Shown: positions 28,304-36,548, counted from the stretch's first letter. The stretch is 64,000 nt of DNA from an uncultured Candidatus Saccharibacteria bacterium (GCA_946482575.1 CAMLRZ010000002.1:13136-77135); one strand, 5' to 3'. Notes: generated by a model from the sequence alone, not told the origin. Numbers and translations are program-made.

Positions 28304-29266
28304 TTACGCGATGAGGTGCAGGCTGCGGCAGGACCCGTAGGCCTTGTTCATGAACTTGCCGACCAGCATGTTGACGACGGTGGGACCGTCGGGCAGGCGA
28401 TTAGCGTCGCCGCCGGTGAGCTCCTTGAGGTCCACGAAGTCGACGTTGTCCCAGAGCGGCCGTAGGCCCTTCTTGAGGAAGAGCTCTTCGCCCGCCTTGT
28501 CCATGCCCTTGAGCACGGCGAAGTCGTGGTGACCGACGCCGATCAGCATGATGTAGATGCCGAGCTGGCTCATCCAGCGAACCACTTCCAGCAGGCGTTC
28601 CAGTGATTCGGAACACATGCCGTCGGTGCCCAGGAAGGCCAGGATCGGGTGGCGGAGCTTCAGGAGCGGCTGGAGCTGCTCCTTGCCGTTGACGAGCTTG
28701 GGCTTGATGAAGCGCAGCAGGTCATCGTCCGTCATGGCCTTGATGGCGTCCACGCGGCTGTTGTGGTCGGCCGTATTCTCGCGGGCATGGATCAGCAATG
28801 CCTGCCGGACCATGTCCATGAGCGGCGGGATGAAGTACGTGCCCCCGAAGTCCAGCGCGCGATTGCGTCCCAGGATCTGGTGCACGTTGCTGCTGCGGAT
28901 CAGACCGTCGTCCGGCCACAGCGGCCTGCGCACGCCGTAGTGGAAGAATCGCAGCGGCGCAGCCTGCTCGGGAGTGGCACTGAAGCCGCCCAGGGTCACG
29001 GCTGCCACCAGTGAGGTCAGCAGCTGCATGGTGCCGTCATCCCACAGCCTGTTGGGGTACTCGTTGGTAGAGCCCGACCGGTCCAGGTAGAGCAGCGGGT
29101 AGGCATGCTCCTTTCGGAGGTTGAGGGCGTTGGCGGCCGCGATCATGTCGGACAGGTCCGGGAGGGCGCTGTTCGGCCCTTTGCTTACGGGTGCAGAAGC
29201 CGGCGGCGGGCTGGTCGCGGGCTTGTCTTTCGGCGGTATGCCGAGAAGCTTGCGTAGCCATTGCAT
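28304..29266 (-). CDS. TerF-like VWA domain protein, GC-rich
   Basis: 320 aa from ATG 29266, with GGAG upstream; the frame is open to 29404. A Pro-rich stretch near residues 18-36 precedes a von Willebrand A domain. It has the MIDAS motif YLDRSGSTNEYP near 60-71, GTDGMCSESLERLLEVV and GHHDFAVLKGMDKAG. It ends with the WDNVDFVDLKELTGGD segment typical of TerF/TerY-like VWA proteins. Base composition is much richer in G+C than the neighbours. Ter-system VWA proteins are thought to be metal-dependent scaffolds in a tellurite/stress complex. The adjacent DUF475 gene fits that system. Confidence 0.8.
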   Translation of the reverse strand: MQWLRKLLGIPPKDKPATSPPPASAPVSKGPNSALPDLSDMIAAANALNLRKEHAYPLLYLDRSGSTNEYPNRLWDDGTMQLLTSLVAAVTLGGFSATPEQAAPLRFFHYGVRRPLWPDDGLIRSSNVHQILGRNRALDFGGTYFIPPLMDMVRQALLIHARENTADHNSRVDAIKAMTDDDLLRFIKPKLVNGKEQLQPLLKLRHPILAFLGTDGMCSESLERLLEVVRWMSQLGIYIMLIGVGHHDFAVLKGMDKAGEELFLKKGLRPLWDNVDFVDLKELTGGDANRLPDGPTVVNMLVGKFMNKAYGSCRSLHLIA

Positions 29267-29396
29267 GGTAAGGTTCAACTCCTTTTCGTGGCGAAAAAGT
29301 CGCCAAGTCGGGGATGCTGTAGTACAGCGTGCACTATTTATATCATAAAATGTAAAAATTACCACCTTTCTGTTGCGTAACAACCAGGGACTCATG

Positions 29397-29425
29397 TTGC
29401 ACATCTGTTAGCCATCTGGTACAAT
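29397..29425 (+). promoter_or_regulatory. Promoter of rpsB-tsf
   Basis: TTGCAC (29397-29402), 17-bp spacer, TACAAT (29420-29425) preceded by TGG. Confidence 0.7.
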
Positions 29426-29520
29426 AAGCGGGTAACTAATTAAGCAGTTTTGGAACCAATCCTCCTTTGGGCTCGCCGTGTAGGCACCCTAAGGCACCAA
29501 GACGAAGAGAAAGGACTATC
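29426..29520 (+). promoter_or_regulatory. rpsB 5' leader
   Basis: About 88 nt of untranslated leader, long for this genome, with several short GC stems (CCTTTGGG, GTGTAGGCACCCTAAGGCACC). Autogenous control by S2 is known in other bacteria, but I cannot assign this leader to a known motif. AAAGGA lies before the ATG. Confidence 0.35.
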
Positions 29521-30249
29521 ATGGCTACCGTTGATGTAGACATTAAAAAACTATTAGAAGCAGGTGCTCACTTTGGTCACAAGACCAGCCGTTGGCACCC
29601 AAAAATGGCTCCATTTATTCACAGCAAGCGCAATGGCAGTCACATTATTGATCTCAACAAAACTGTTGAAGGCCTCGAAGAAGCACTGACTTTCCTGAGC
29701 AAAACCGCTTCAGAAGGCAAGCAAGTTCTGTTTGTTGGTACTAAGCGTCAGGCCCAAGACTTGGTTAAGGCTGCTGCCGAAGACGTAAAAATGCCATTTG
29801 TAACCGAGCGTTGGTTGGGTGGTATGTTGACCAACTGGCCAACTATCAGCGGTCGCATTAAGCACCTCAAAGACCTTGAAACCAAGATGGAATCAGGCGA
29901 ATTGGCTGGCAAGTACAACAAGCTCGAGATCCAGCGCTTCCAGGAAGAAATCATCGAGATGAACCGCATCTACGGTGGCATCAAGAACATGCAACAGCGC
30001 GTGGGTGCCGTATTTATTATCGACATCATCAACGACGCCAACGCTTTGGCAGAAGCTAAGAAGCTCGGCTTGAAGACCGTTGGTTTGGTTGACACTAACG
30101 CTGACCCAACTTTGGTTGACTACGCTATTCCTTGCAACGACGACGCAATCAAGACCATTCAGTTGGTACTGGACTACGTTAAGCAAGCAGTAGAAGCTGG
30201 CCAAGCTAAAGTTAAGAAGGCAGACGTTGCCGACAAAACTGAAAAATAA
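29521..30249 (+). CDS. rpsB: 30S ribosomal protein uS2
   Basis: 242 aa from ATG 29521. Characteristic opening LLEAGAHFGHKTSRWHPKMAPFI, then FVGTKRQAQDLV, RWLGGMLTNW and VDTNADPTLVDYAIPCNDDA. The upstream in-frame extension to 29467 lies in the leader and is rejected. It is followed by tsf, the usual gene order. Confidence 0.97.
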   Translation: MATVDVDIKKLLEAGAHFGHKTSRWHPKMAPFIHSKRNGSHIIDLNKTVEGLEEALTFLSKTASEGKQVLFVGTKRQAQDLVKAAAEDVKMPFVTERWLGGMLTNWPTISGRIKHLKDLETKMESGELAGKYNKLEIQRFQEEIIEMNRIYGGIKNMQQRVGAVFIIDIINDANALAEAKKLGLKTVGLVDTNADPTLVDYAIPCNDDAIKTIQLVLDYVKQAVEAGQAKVKKADVADKTEK

Positions 30250-30269
30250 AGGGTAGGGAGAGAAACGAC

Positions 30270-30866
30270 ATGGCTGTAGAAATTGCAGAAATCAAGCGCT
30301 TGCGCGAACTGACCGGTGTTGGCATGACCGACGCCAAAAAAGCTCTGGAAGCTGCCGAAGGTGACTTCGACAAAGCTCTGACTGAAATGCGCAAAAAAGG
30401 TATGACTAAGGCCGAGAAGAGCGCTGCTCGCGAAGCTCGTGCCGGTGTTGTAAGCAGCTACGTGCACGACAACCGCATTGGCGTACTTTTGGAAGTAAAC
30501 TGTGAAACCGACTTCGTTGCACGCAACGAAAAGTTCACTGACTTCGTAAAAGACGTTGCTATGCACATCGCTGCATCGGCTCCTTTGTACGTAACCAGCG
30601 ACGAAATTTCAGCCGACGAGCGTGCTCGTGTTGAAGCAGAGTTCACCGAAAAGGTTACCAACGAAGGCAAGCCAGCTGACATGGTTCCAAAGATTGTAGA
30701 AGGCATGGTTAAGAAATACTTCGCAGAACGATGCTTAGTTGACCAACCATACATCAAGAATCCTGACCAAACTGTTGGTGAGTACATCAAAGAAAACATT
30801 GCTAAGTTGGGCGAGAACCTGGTGGTTCGACGCTTCAGCCGCATGGCAATTGGTGAAGTAGCCTAA
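30270..30866 (+). CDS. tsf: Elongation factor Ts
   Basis: Nucleotide-exchange factor for EF-Tu. 198 aa, the compact form (similar in length to the Thermus protein; the E. coli protein is longer). N-terminal UBA-like domain with IKRLRELTGVGMTDAKKALEAA and core motif EVNCETDFVARNEKF. GGGTAGGGAGAG precedes the ATG. It is co-transcribed with rpsB. Confidence 0.97.
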   Translation: MAVEIAEIKRLRELTGVGMTDAKKALEAAEGDFDKALTEMRKKGMTKAEKSAAREARAGVVSSYVHDNRIGVLLEVNCETDFVARNEKFTDFVKDVAMHIAASAPLYVTSDEISADERARVEAEFTEKVTNEGKPADMVPKIVEGMVKKYFAERCLVDQPYIKNPDQTVGEYIKENIAKLGENLVVRRFSRMAIGEVA

Positions 30867-30882
30867 GCAGCTACTGCCCAAA

Positions 30883-30915
30883 AAAGAACTGCCCGTAAAA
30901 AGGCAGTTCTTTTTA
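30883..30915 (+). terminator. Terminator of rpsB-tsf
   Basis: AAAGAACTGCC (30883-30893) pairs with GGCAGTTCTTT (30902-30912), followed by T residues. Confidence 0.93.
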
Positions 30916-30944
30916 TATGTAAAAAATTTCGGGTTGGTGAGCAC

Positions 30945-30992
30945 GAGGTGAGTTCTGTTCTGAGCGATTGCTCGAAGATCAGAGGTCTCACC
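30945..30992 (-). terminator. GC-rich hairpin downstream of DUF3558-like gene
   Basis: GGTGAG (30947-30952) / CTCACC (30987-30992), with an inner GAGC/GCTC stem (30962-30965/30970-30973). No T tract. Confidence 0.45.
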
Positions 30993-31017
30993 CCGCGCAA
31001 CACCTACCGGTGAGGGG

Positions 31018-31719
31018 TCACTTGCCAGCGTAGCGGCTGCCGTTCAGCGTACGCAACGCCTCGTAGGCCAGCTGCCGGAGTTGGGCCTTGTTGGGACGCA
31101 TAATTTCCAGGGTCTGGCCGGCCGTGGTGTGCACGAACAGTTCCTGATGCAGTCGTTTGCCGCGCGAGACGGCGTAGGTCATGTAGGCGCTGTCGACGTC
31201 CGGGAGTCCCTTGGTGGAGACACGCTCGGCCCACATGACGTGGTTGTCGTCGTTGTTCTCCTGCTGGTAGCGGGAGTCGAAAAGCGTCCGACTTACCTGG
31301 GGTGTGATGCCGATGGCCATCTGCGGTTTGACGTACTCGATGTCGGTGTTCAGCAGACAGAGCGAGCGTTCTGCTCGGCCATCTATGTCAGGCATGACGC
31401 TGGCCTTGCTCAGGTCATTGGTTAGACCTTCGCCAACAACAGTGCTCCCGAACAGCATGTGTTCACCCGTGATGGCGTGAATCTCGGCGAGCGGGATGAG
31501 TGAACACGGGTTGATGTAGTCGTACACCGTGTCCGCCGTCGGTGTGGGCTTGGGTGTGTCCAGGATCCGGCCGATCATGATCGGCGTGGTCGCCGGCGCA
31601 GTGTGCGCACCGGACTGGAGTGTTGAGGCCGGGGCCAGCGTGACTTCCTGTGTGAACGCAGTCGCAGCCAGTGTGGCGACGCCAAGGGCCAGAGTGACCA
31701 TTCGAACCAGGCGAGACAT
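31018..31719 (-). CDS. Secreted DUF3558-like protein, GC-rich
   Basis: 233 aa from ATG 31719, with GGGAG five bases upstream. The signal peptide covers about residues 5-23 (VRMVTLALGVATLAATAFT). The segment INPCSLIPLAEIHAITGEHM resembles the PCSLLTPAEV signature of DUF3558, a family of exported proteins best known in Actinobacteria. No lipobox Cys is present, so it is probably soluble outside the cell. Two Cys (PCSL and SLCLLN) could form a disulfide. It is markedly GC-richer than flanking tsf and frr. Family assignment is tentative. Confidence 0.65.
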   Translation of the reverse strand: MSRLVRMVTLALGVATLAATAFTQEVTLAPASTLQSGAHTAPATTPIMIGRILDTPKPTPTADTVYDYINPCSLIPLAEIHAITGEHMLFGSTVVGEGLTNDLSKASVMPDIDGRAERSLCLLNTDIEYVKPQMAIGITPQVSRTLFDSRYQQENNDDNHVMWAERVSTKGLPDVDSAYMTYAVSRGKRLHQELFVHTTAGQTLEIMRPNKAQLRQLAYEALRTLNGSRYAGK

Positions 31720-31788
31720 AGTGCTCCCTCGTGGTAGGTGGATGAGTGCGAGTCCAAAAAAGGAAGGCGAATGCCTCACTCGTGGCTA

Positions 31789-31816
31789 ATGATACGCCTG
31801 CAAGTCAATATGTCAA
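31789..31816 (-). promoter_or_regulatory. Promoter of DUF3558-like gene
   Basis: Minus strand: TTGACA (31816-31811), 16-bp spacer, TATCAT (31794-31789), about 65 nt upstream of the start. Confidence 0.65.
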
Positions 31817-31857
31817 CAAATATGTCAAATAATATCTGTAATAGGGCCCGGGTGCGG

Positions 31858-31863
31858 TACAAT
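31858..31863 (+). promoter_or_regulatory. -10 box of leaderless frr transcript
   Basis: GGTACAAT, with TACAAT ending 6 nt before ATG 31870. No clear -35. It excludes the longer in-frame start at 31738. Confidence 0.6.
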
Positions 31864-31869
31864 AGAGGT

Positions 31870-32421
31870 ATGGATATTAAGCAATACGAAGAAAAAATGA
31901 AACAAGCCGTGGAGTTCTTCCGCGAAGATAGCAAAAAAGTTCGCACTGGCCGTGCTCATGCCAGCATGCTAGACGGTGTAATGGTAACCGCGTATGGTTC
32001 GCCAATGCCCCTGATCCAGGTGGCCAACGTTACTGCACCTGAGGCGCAGCTTTTGCAGATTACCCCATTTGACCCTAACAACCTGCAGGCAATCGCTGCC
32101 GCAATTCGCGACAACCCAACGCTGGGCCTCAACCCATCTGACGATGGTCGCGTGGTTCGTGTGCCTATTCCGGCACTAACCGAGGAACGTCGTCGTGAGT
32201 ACGTTAAGGTATTGAGCGGCAAAGTCGAAGACTGCATGGTGCGTCTGCGTGGCGTGCGCCATGATGCCATGGATGCGATCAGCAAAGCCAAAAAAGACAA
32301 AGAAATTGGCGAAGATGACGCAAAACGCCTCGAAAAACAGGTTGACGACACTATGGCTAAGGCAAAAGTTGAGGTGGATGCTGCAGCCAAGGCCAAAGAA
32401 GCCGAAATTATGACCGTCTAA
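31870..32421 (+). CDS. frr: Ribosome recycling factor
   Basis: Splits post-termination ribosomes with EF-G. 183 aa from ATG 31870 (MDIKQYEEKMKQAVEFF). Characteristic VRTGRAHASMLDGV and LNPSDDGRVVRVPIPALTEERRRE segments, with a C-terminal coiled helix rich in Lys and Ala. Expected length. Confidence 0.96.
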   Translation: MDIKQYEEKMKQAVEFFREDSKKVRTGRAHASMLDGVMVTAYGSPMPLIQVANVTAPEAQLLQITPFDPNNLQAIAAAIRDNPTLGLNPSDDGRVVRVPIPALTEERRREYVKVLSGKVEDCMVRLRGVRHDAMDAISKAKKDKEIGEDDAKRLEKQVDDTMAKAKVEVDAAAKAKEAEIMTV

Positions 32422-32447
32422 CCAGCGACTCTTCAAGCAAATTAAGG

Positions 32448-32453
32448 TACAAT
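32448..32453 (+). promoter_or_regulatory. -10 box before uppS
   Basis: GGTACAAT ends 9 nt before ATG 32463, giving a leader of a few bases at most. Confidence 0.5.
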
Positions 32454-32462
32454 GAGAGCAAC

Positions 32463-33167
32463 ATGAGTGAGCAGACAGAAACGGCCGCAGTACCGGAGCA
32501 TTTAGGATTTATCCTGGACGGCAATCGCCGCTGGGCGCGTGAGCATGGCGTGCCTGTAATTGAGGGCTATCGCCAAGGATGGCGCGCCTTTAAAAAGATC
32601 GTCGATTCTTCTATTACGCACGGCGTCCGCTACGTTTCGGCCTATGCTTTTTCTACCGAGAACTGGAAACGCGATCGCAAGGAAGTGCAGAGCTTAATGC
32701 GATTGTTTCTGTGGATCGCGAAGCACGAGGTCAAAGAGCTAAACCGTGAGAATATTCGCTTGCGGGTGGTAGGCTCTAAGTTGCGCTTGGGTCATGCCTT
32801 GGCGCACGCTATTCGCGAAGCCGAAGAGCTTACCAAGGATAACGATCGCGGTACGTTGCTGCTGTGTTTGGACTACGGCGGCCAGCAAGAGATTGTTGAT
32901 GCCGTAAAGCGCATTGCCGAGGCCGGCTACCCCCCCGAAGAAATCACGCCTGATCTGATCAGCAAATTTTTGTATGCCCCCGATGTTCCGGCACCCGACC
33001 TTATTATTCGCACATCTGGCGAGCAGCGCTTAAGCAACTTCATGACCTGGGAAAGCGCCTACAGTGAGTTTTTGTTTGCAGGAAAAAAATTGCCTGATTT
33101 TGATGAAACAGATTTAGAAGCAGCATTAGCTGATTATGCAAATCGCCAACGGAGGCTAGGAAAATAG
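32463..33167 (+). CDS. uppS: Undecaprenyl diphosphate synthase (cis-prenyltransferase)
   Basis: Makes the C55 lipid carrier for peptidoglycan and other envelope polymers from isopentenyl diphosphate. 234 aa. Catalytic FILDGNRRWARE near residues 16-27, SAYAFSTENWKR near 60-71, and the C-terminal IIRTSGEQRLSNFMTWES with the diphosphate-binding Arg. The rseP start overlaps its stop, which suggests coupling. Confidence 0.95.
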   Translation: MSEQTETAAVPEHLGFILDGNRRWAREHGVPVIEGYRQGWRAFKKIVDSSITHGVRYVSAYAFSTENWKRDRKEVQSLMRLFLWIAKHEVKELNRENIRLRVVGSKLRLGHALAHAIREAEELTKDNDRGTLLLCLDYGGQQEIVDAVKRIAEAGYPPEEITPDLISKFLYAPDVPAPDLIIRTSGEQRLSNFMTWESAYSEFLFAGKKLPDFDETDLEAALADYANRQRRLGK

Positions 33168-34294
33168 TGGGAATATTCTTATTAATTGTCGGGTTGTTAT
33201 TATTTGTTGGCCTGGTGGTGATTCACGAGTTTGGTCACTTTTTGGCCGCACGCCGTAACGGTGTGGATGTTGAAGAGTTTGGCATTGGATTTCCACCGCG
33301 CGCCTGGGCCAAAAAGACCAAGGGCGGGTTTGACTTTAGCGTGAACTGGCTGCCAATCGGTGGTTTTGTGAAATTAAAGGGTGAGCACGACTCCGACACC
33401 GAAAAAGGCAGCTTTGGTGCTGCATCGTTGTCGGCCAAGGTAAAAATCATGCTGGCTGGTGTTGGCATGAACCTGCTCGGCGCCTTTGTTATTTTCACTG
33501 CCTTGGCCTGGATCGGTATGCCGCAGTTAATCGACAATCAATTCAGTATCGCGAGCGATGCACGTGTGGCCAAACAAGAGGTGTTGGTAGGCTTTGTAGA
33601 AGGCGGCTCGCCAGCCGCCAAGGCTAAGCTGCAGGTCCGTGACCAAATTGTGGGCATTGGCGCCTCGCCAACAACTCTTACCGCCGTCCAGAGTGCCAGT
33701 CATTTGCCAACCGTCACTAAGCAATACGCGGGCAAAACAGTGTACATTAAGTATTTGCGTAACGGCGAAGCCAAAATTGCCAAAACCCAATTGCTCAGTA
33801 CTGCTGCGGTAACGGCCAGCCAAAACACGGCTAGCCCCAAGGGTTATTTGGGCGTTGCTCCTACCGAATACAAGTTAGTAAAGCACACGTGGTCGGCACC
33901 AGTGGTGGCTGTAGGAACAATGTGGCAATTAACCGCAGCGACGTTCCAGGGCTTGGGCACGGCAATTAGCGCGTTATTCCACGGCGAGGGCGCCAAGGCC
34001 TCTCAGCAGGTATCTGGTCCGGTGGGTATTGTGGTGTTGCTCAAGAACGGCAGCCTGTTGGGTGTTCAGTTTATGTTAATGATTATCGGTGTCATATCGT
34101 TGACGCTGGCGATCATGAACGTCTTACCAATTCCAGCTCTTGACGGTGGTCGTTTGTTTGTAACACTTATTGCACGTCTGTTAGGCAAGCCCTTGACCGA
34201 ATCAACGGAAGAGCGCATCTATGGCACCGGTTTTGCGCTGCTCATGTTGCTTGTAGTTGTAATAACCATTGTTGATGTCAAACGATACTTCTGA
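33167..34294 (+). CDS. rseP: Site-2 zinc metalloprotease RseP/RIP family
   Basis: Intramembrane protease, 375 aa. HExxH as VVIHEFGHFLAARRNG near residues 17-32. A PDZ domain covers about 130-215, and the second zinc ligand motif is NVLPIPALDGGRL near 321-333. About four transmembrane helices. GTG 33167 overlaps the uppS stop by one base, with GGAGG upstream. Targets are unknown; regulatory factors and signal-peptide remnants are typical. Confidence 0.94.
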   Translation: MGIFLLIVGLLLFVGLVVIHEFGHFLAARRNGVDVEEFGIGFPPRAWAKKTKGGFDFSVNWLPIGGFVKLKGEHDSDTEKGSFGAASLSAKVKIMLAGVGMNLLGAFVIFTALAWIGMPQLIDNQFSIASDARVAKQEVLVGFVEGGSPAAKAKLQVRDQIVGIGASPTTLTAVQSASHLPTVTKQYAGKTVYIKYLRNGEAKIAKTQLLSTAAVTASQNTASPKGYLGVAPTEYKLVKHTWSAPVVAVGTMWQLTAATFQGLGTAISALFHGEGAKASQQVSGPVGIVVLLKNGSLLGVQFMLMIIGVISLTLAIMNVLPIPALDGGRLFVTLIARLLGKPLTESTEERIYGTGFALLMLLVVVITIVDVKRYF

Positions 34295-35054
34295 GTCTAA
34301 CCACGCACAGCACTCTCGTGCGGCCTGGGGCCCCTGGCGCGCCTCCTTTGGCACAGTGCTCAGTTTTTTGGGAGCGCAAGTTTTTATTCAGATTGTAGTG
34401 CTGGCTTATTTGGCGGCAAATAATAATTCGCACGCTTTGCTTGCCACGCTCACTAACTCTATTGCAGGCCAGTTCTGGATTACATTGCTGGCAGAAATTG
34501 TAACATTGGCCATTATTTGGCTGTTTGTTCGCCACTGGTCGTGGCAAAAAATCCGACAGGGAATGGGTTTAGGAAAGCTACGCTGGCGAGATGGTGGCTA
34601 CGCACTGTTTGGCGTTATTTTGTACCTTGCTGCCTATACGCTGACGCTTAATATTACGAATGCCTTCTTTAATGTTGACGTAAACCAGGAGCAGTCGATT
34701 GGGTTTAGTGGTGCTTCGGGATTTGTGGCCCTGGCACTGACAGCTATCAGCCTGGTAATTTTGCCACCATTGGTAGAAGAAATTGTCTTCCGCGGCTTCT
34801 TGTACGGCGGATTGCGCAAAAAACTTACCCCTGTTTTTGCAGCACTAATTACCAGCGTGGCGTTTGCGGCACCACACGCGTTAGAAAGCAGCGACGGCAA
34901 ATTGCTGTGGGTAGCGGCTATCGATACGTTTACGCTGTCCTTGGTACTCTGTTATTTGCGGGAAAGGACAGGGTCAATTTACGCGGGCATTGGGGTGCAC
35001 GCTATCAAGAACGGCCTGGCTTTCATCACCATTTTTATCCTGCACCTCCGGTAG
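34275..35054 (+). CDS. CPBP-family intramembrane metalloprotease
   Basis: 259 aa from ATG 34275 (TTG 34269 also possible), overlapping rseP by 20 bp. About eight membrane helices. The conserved motifs are EEIVFRGFLYGGLR (EExxxR), FAAPHALES (FxxxH) and GIGVHAIKN (HxxxN), which together form the CPBP (Rce1/Abi) active site. In other bacteria the family serves in bacteriocin immunity or in processing of membrane proteins. The role here is unknown. Confidence 0.9.
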   Translation: MSNDTSESNHAQHSRAAWGPWRASFGTVLSFLGAQVFIQIVVLAYLAANNNSHALLATLTNSIAGQFWITLLAEIVTLAIIWLFVRHWSWQKIRQGMGLGKLRWRDGGYALFGVILYLAAYTLTLNITNAFFNVDVNQEQSIGFSGASGFVALALTAISLVILPPLVEEIVFRGFLYGGLRKKLTPVFAALITSVAFAAPHALESSDGKLLWVAAIDTFTLSLVLCYLRERTGSIYAGIGVHAIKNGLAFITIFILHLR

Positions 35055-35057
35055 CAC

Positions 35058-35086
35058 TTTGCATATAGAGGTCCAAGGGGTATAAT
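35058..35086 (+). promoter_or_regulatory. Promoter of proS leader
   Basis: TTTGCA (35058-35063), 17-bp spacer, TATAAT (35081-35086) preceded by GGGG. It initiates about 5 nt before the leader ORF. Confidence 0.7.
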
Positions 35087-35097
35087 TATCCGTAATT

Positions 35098-35157
35098 ATG
35101 CGTCGCCAATCCCTACATATTCCTGGTGCATTGTTCATCCCGGCCTGCAGGCCGTAA
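35098..35157 (+). CDS. Pro-containing leader peptide upstream of proS
   Basis: A 19-codon ORF, MRRQSLHIPGALFIPACRP, starts at ATG 35098, 11 nt after the -10 box, and stops at TAA 35155. Pro codons are 9 (CCT), 15 (CCG) and 19 (CCG). Codons 15-19 lie within the hairpin that follows the leader. Its position 56 nt before prolyl-tRNA synthetase and its Pro codons suggest a regulatory peptide sensing charged tRNA-Pro. Translation is not proven. Confidence 0.6.
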   Translation: MRRQSLHIPGALFIPACRP

Positions 35158-35171
35158 TTTTCTTTGTCTTA
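35141..35171 (+). terminator. Candidate attenuator hairpin of proS
   Basis: Perfect palindrome CGGCCTGCAGGCCG (35141-35154): a 5-bp all-GC stem with TGCA loop, followed by TAATTTTCTTTGT. It overlaps the last five codons of the leader ORF. Confidence 0.5.
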
Positions 35172-35213
35172 GATTTTTTAACAGATTAATTCCTGAAAGG
35201 GAGCATATAAACC

Positions 35214-36473
35214 ATGAAAATGACGCAGCTTTTTACCAAGACCAGCAAGACGGTTCCTGCTGATGAGGTGGCTAAAAACGCTCAATTGCTCATTCAAGCA
35301 GGGTATGTGTACAAGGTTATGGCCGGTGTGTACGCCTATACACCCCTAGGCCTGCGCGTGCTCGAGAACATCAAGCAGATTGTCCGCGAAGAAATGAATG
35401 CAGTTGAGGGGCAAGAACTAATCATGACCAACCTGCAGCCCAAAGAAACGTGGGAGACCACGACTCGCTGGAGCGATGATGTAGTAGACGTGTGGTTCAA
35501 AACCAAGCTCAAAGATGATACCGAGATTGGCTTAGCCTGGTCACACGAAGAGGCAATTATGGAGATGATGCAGAAGTTCATCGAGAGCTACCGCGACTTG
35601 CCTGTAAGCGTATACCAGTTTCAGACTAAACTCCGAAACGAATTGCGCGCCAAAAGCGGCATCATGCGCGGCCGTGAATTTGTCATGAAGGACATGTACT
35701 CCTTGCACGCTAGTGCCGAAGACCTGGACGCGTACTACAATAAAGTTATCGATGCCTACAAACGCATTTACGAACGTCTGGGCTTGGGCCAAGACACATA
35801 TGTTACCTTTGCCAGCGGTGGCGCATTTACTAAATTCAGCCATGAATTCCAAACAATCTGCGAGGCAGGTGAAGACATTTTGTACGTACACCGCGGTAAA
35901 AACATTGCCGTGAACGAAGAAGTCCTAGAAGATGCCATTAAAGAATTAGGCATCAACAAGGACGAGCTCGAGAAGGTAAAAAGCGCCGAGGTAGGCAATA
36001 TCTTCAACTTTGGTACTGAAAAATCCGAGCAAATGGGCATCTACGTAACAGATCACGATGGCGAGCAGAAGCCTATTTATCTGGCCTCATACGGTATTGG
36101 TGTTACTCGCGTAATGGGCGTGCTGGTAGAGAAGTTCTCTGACCAAAAAGGCTTGGTCTGGCCCACGAACGTTGCGCCTTTCCAGGTAATCATCAGCCAG
36201 CTAGGAGATGATGAGCCAGTACAAAAAGCTGCGTATGATATGTATCAAAAGTTGACTGAGGCAGGCGTTGCGGTATTATATGATAACCGCACAGATGCAC
36301 GTCCAGGAGAGAAATTTGCGGACGCCGATCTATTAGGCATCCCGTATCGCGTTGTAGTAAGCGCTAAAACGGTTGCGGCTAACAAATATGAGGTGAAGAA
36401 ACGCACTAGTAACGAGTCAGAACTACTTAATCTGAATGATGTGATAAAACTTACCTCCCAGAAAGGGGCTTAG
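35214..36473 (+). CDS. proS: Prolyl-tRNA synthetase
   Basis: Charges tRNA-Pro. 419 aa, a compact bacterial form without the large editing (INS) domain between motifs 2 and 3. Class II motifs: motif 1 around YTPLGLRVLENI, motif 2 around FQTKLRNELRAKSGIMRGREFVMKD, and motif 3 around YGIGVTRVMGVLVE. The anticodon-binding domain covers about 310-400 (VIISQLGD, ADLLGIPYRVVVS). AAAGGGAG precedes the ATG. Expression is probably controlled by the leader ORF and hairpin upstream. Without the INS domain, editing of Ala-tRNA-Pro would need a trans factor. Confidence 0.95.
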   Translation: MKMTQLFTKTSKTVPADEVAKNAQLLIQAGYVYKVMAGVYAYTPLGLRVLENIKQIVREEMNAVEGQELIMTNLQPKETWETTTRWSDDVVDVWFKTKLKDDTEIGLAWSHEEAIMEMMQKFIESYRDLPVSVYQFQTKLRNELRAKSGIMRGREFVMKDMYSLHASAEDLDAYYNKVIDAYKRIYERLGLGQDTYVTFASGGAFTKFSHEFQTICEAGEDILYVHRGKNIAVNEEVLEDAIKELGINKDELEKVKSAEVGNIFNFGTEKSEQMGIYVTDHDGEQKPIYLASYGIGVTRVMGVLVEKFSDQKGLVWPTNVAPFQVIISQLGDDEPVQKAAYDMYQKLTEAGVAVLYDNRTDARPGEKFADADLLGIPYRVVVSAKTVAANKYEVKKRTSNESELLNLNDVIKLTSQKGA

Positions 36474-36477
36474 CTGC

Positions 36478-36483
36478 TATAAT
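36478..36483 (+). promoter_or_regulatory. -10 box of greA
   Basis: TATAAT just after proS, about 65 bp before the greA start. Confidence 0.45.
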
Positions 36484-36548
36484 AGCAAATAGCCCAAAAG
36501 GGATAGGTACGCTCCACGATCGAACAGCATGACAAAAGGAGATATAAC

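Noticed and set aside
28557..29014. Long ORFs on the + strand opposite the VWA gene
   Set aside because: Typical shadow frames of GC-rich coding sequence; the minus-strand frame has a recognisable VWA domain and MIDAS motif.
35098..35213. T-box riboswitch before proS
   Set aside because: No T-box sequence (AGGGTGGNACCGCG-like) and the leader is too short; the leader ORF explains the region better.
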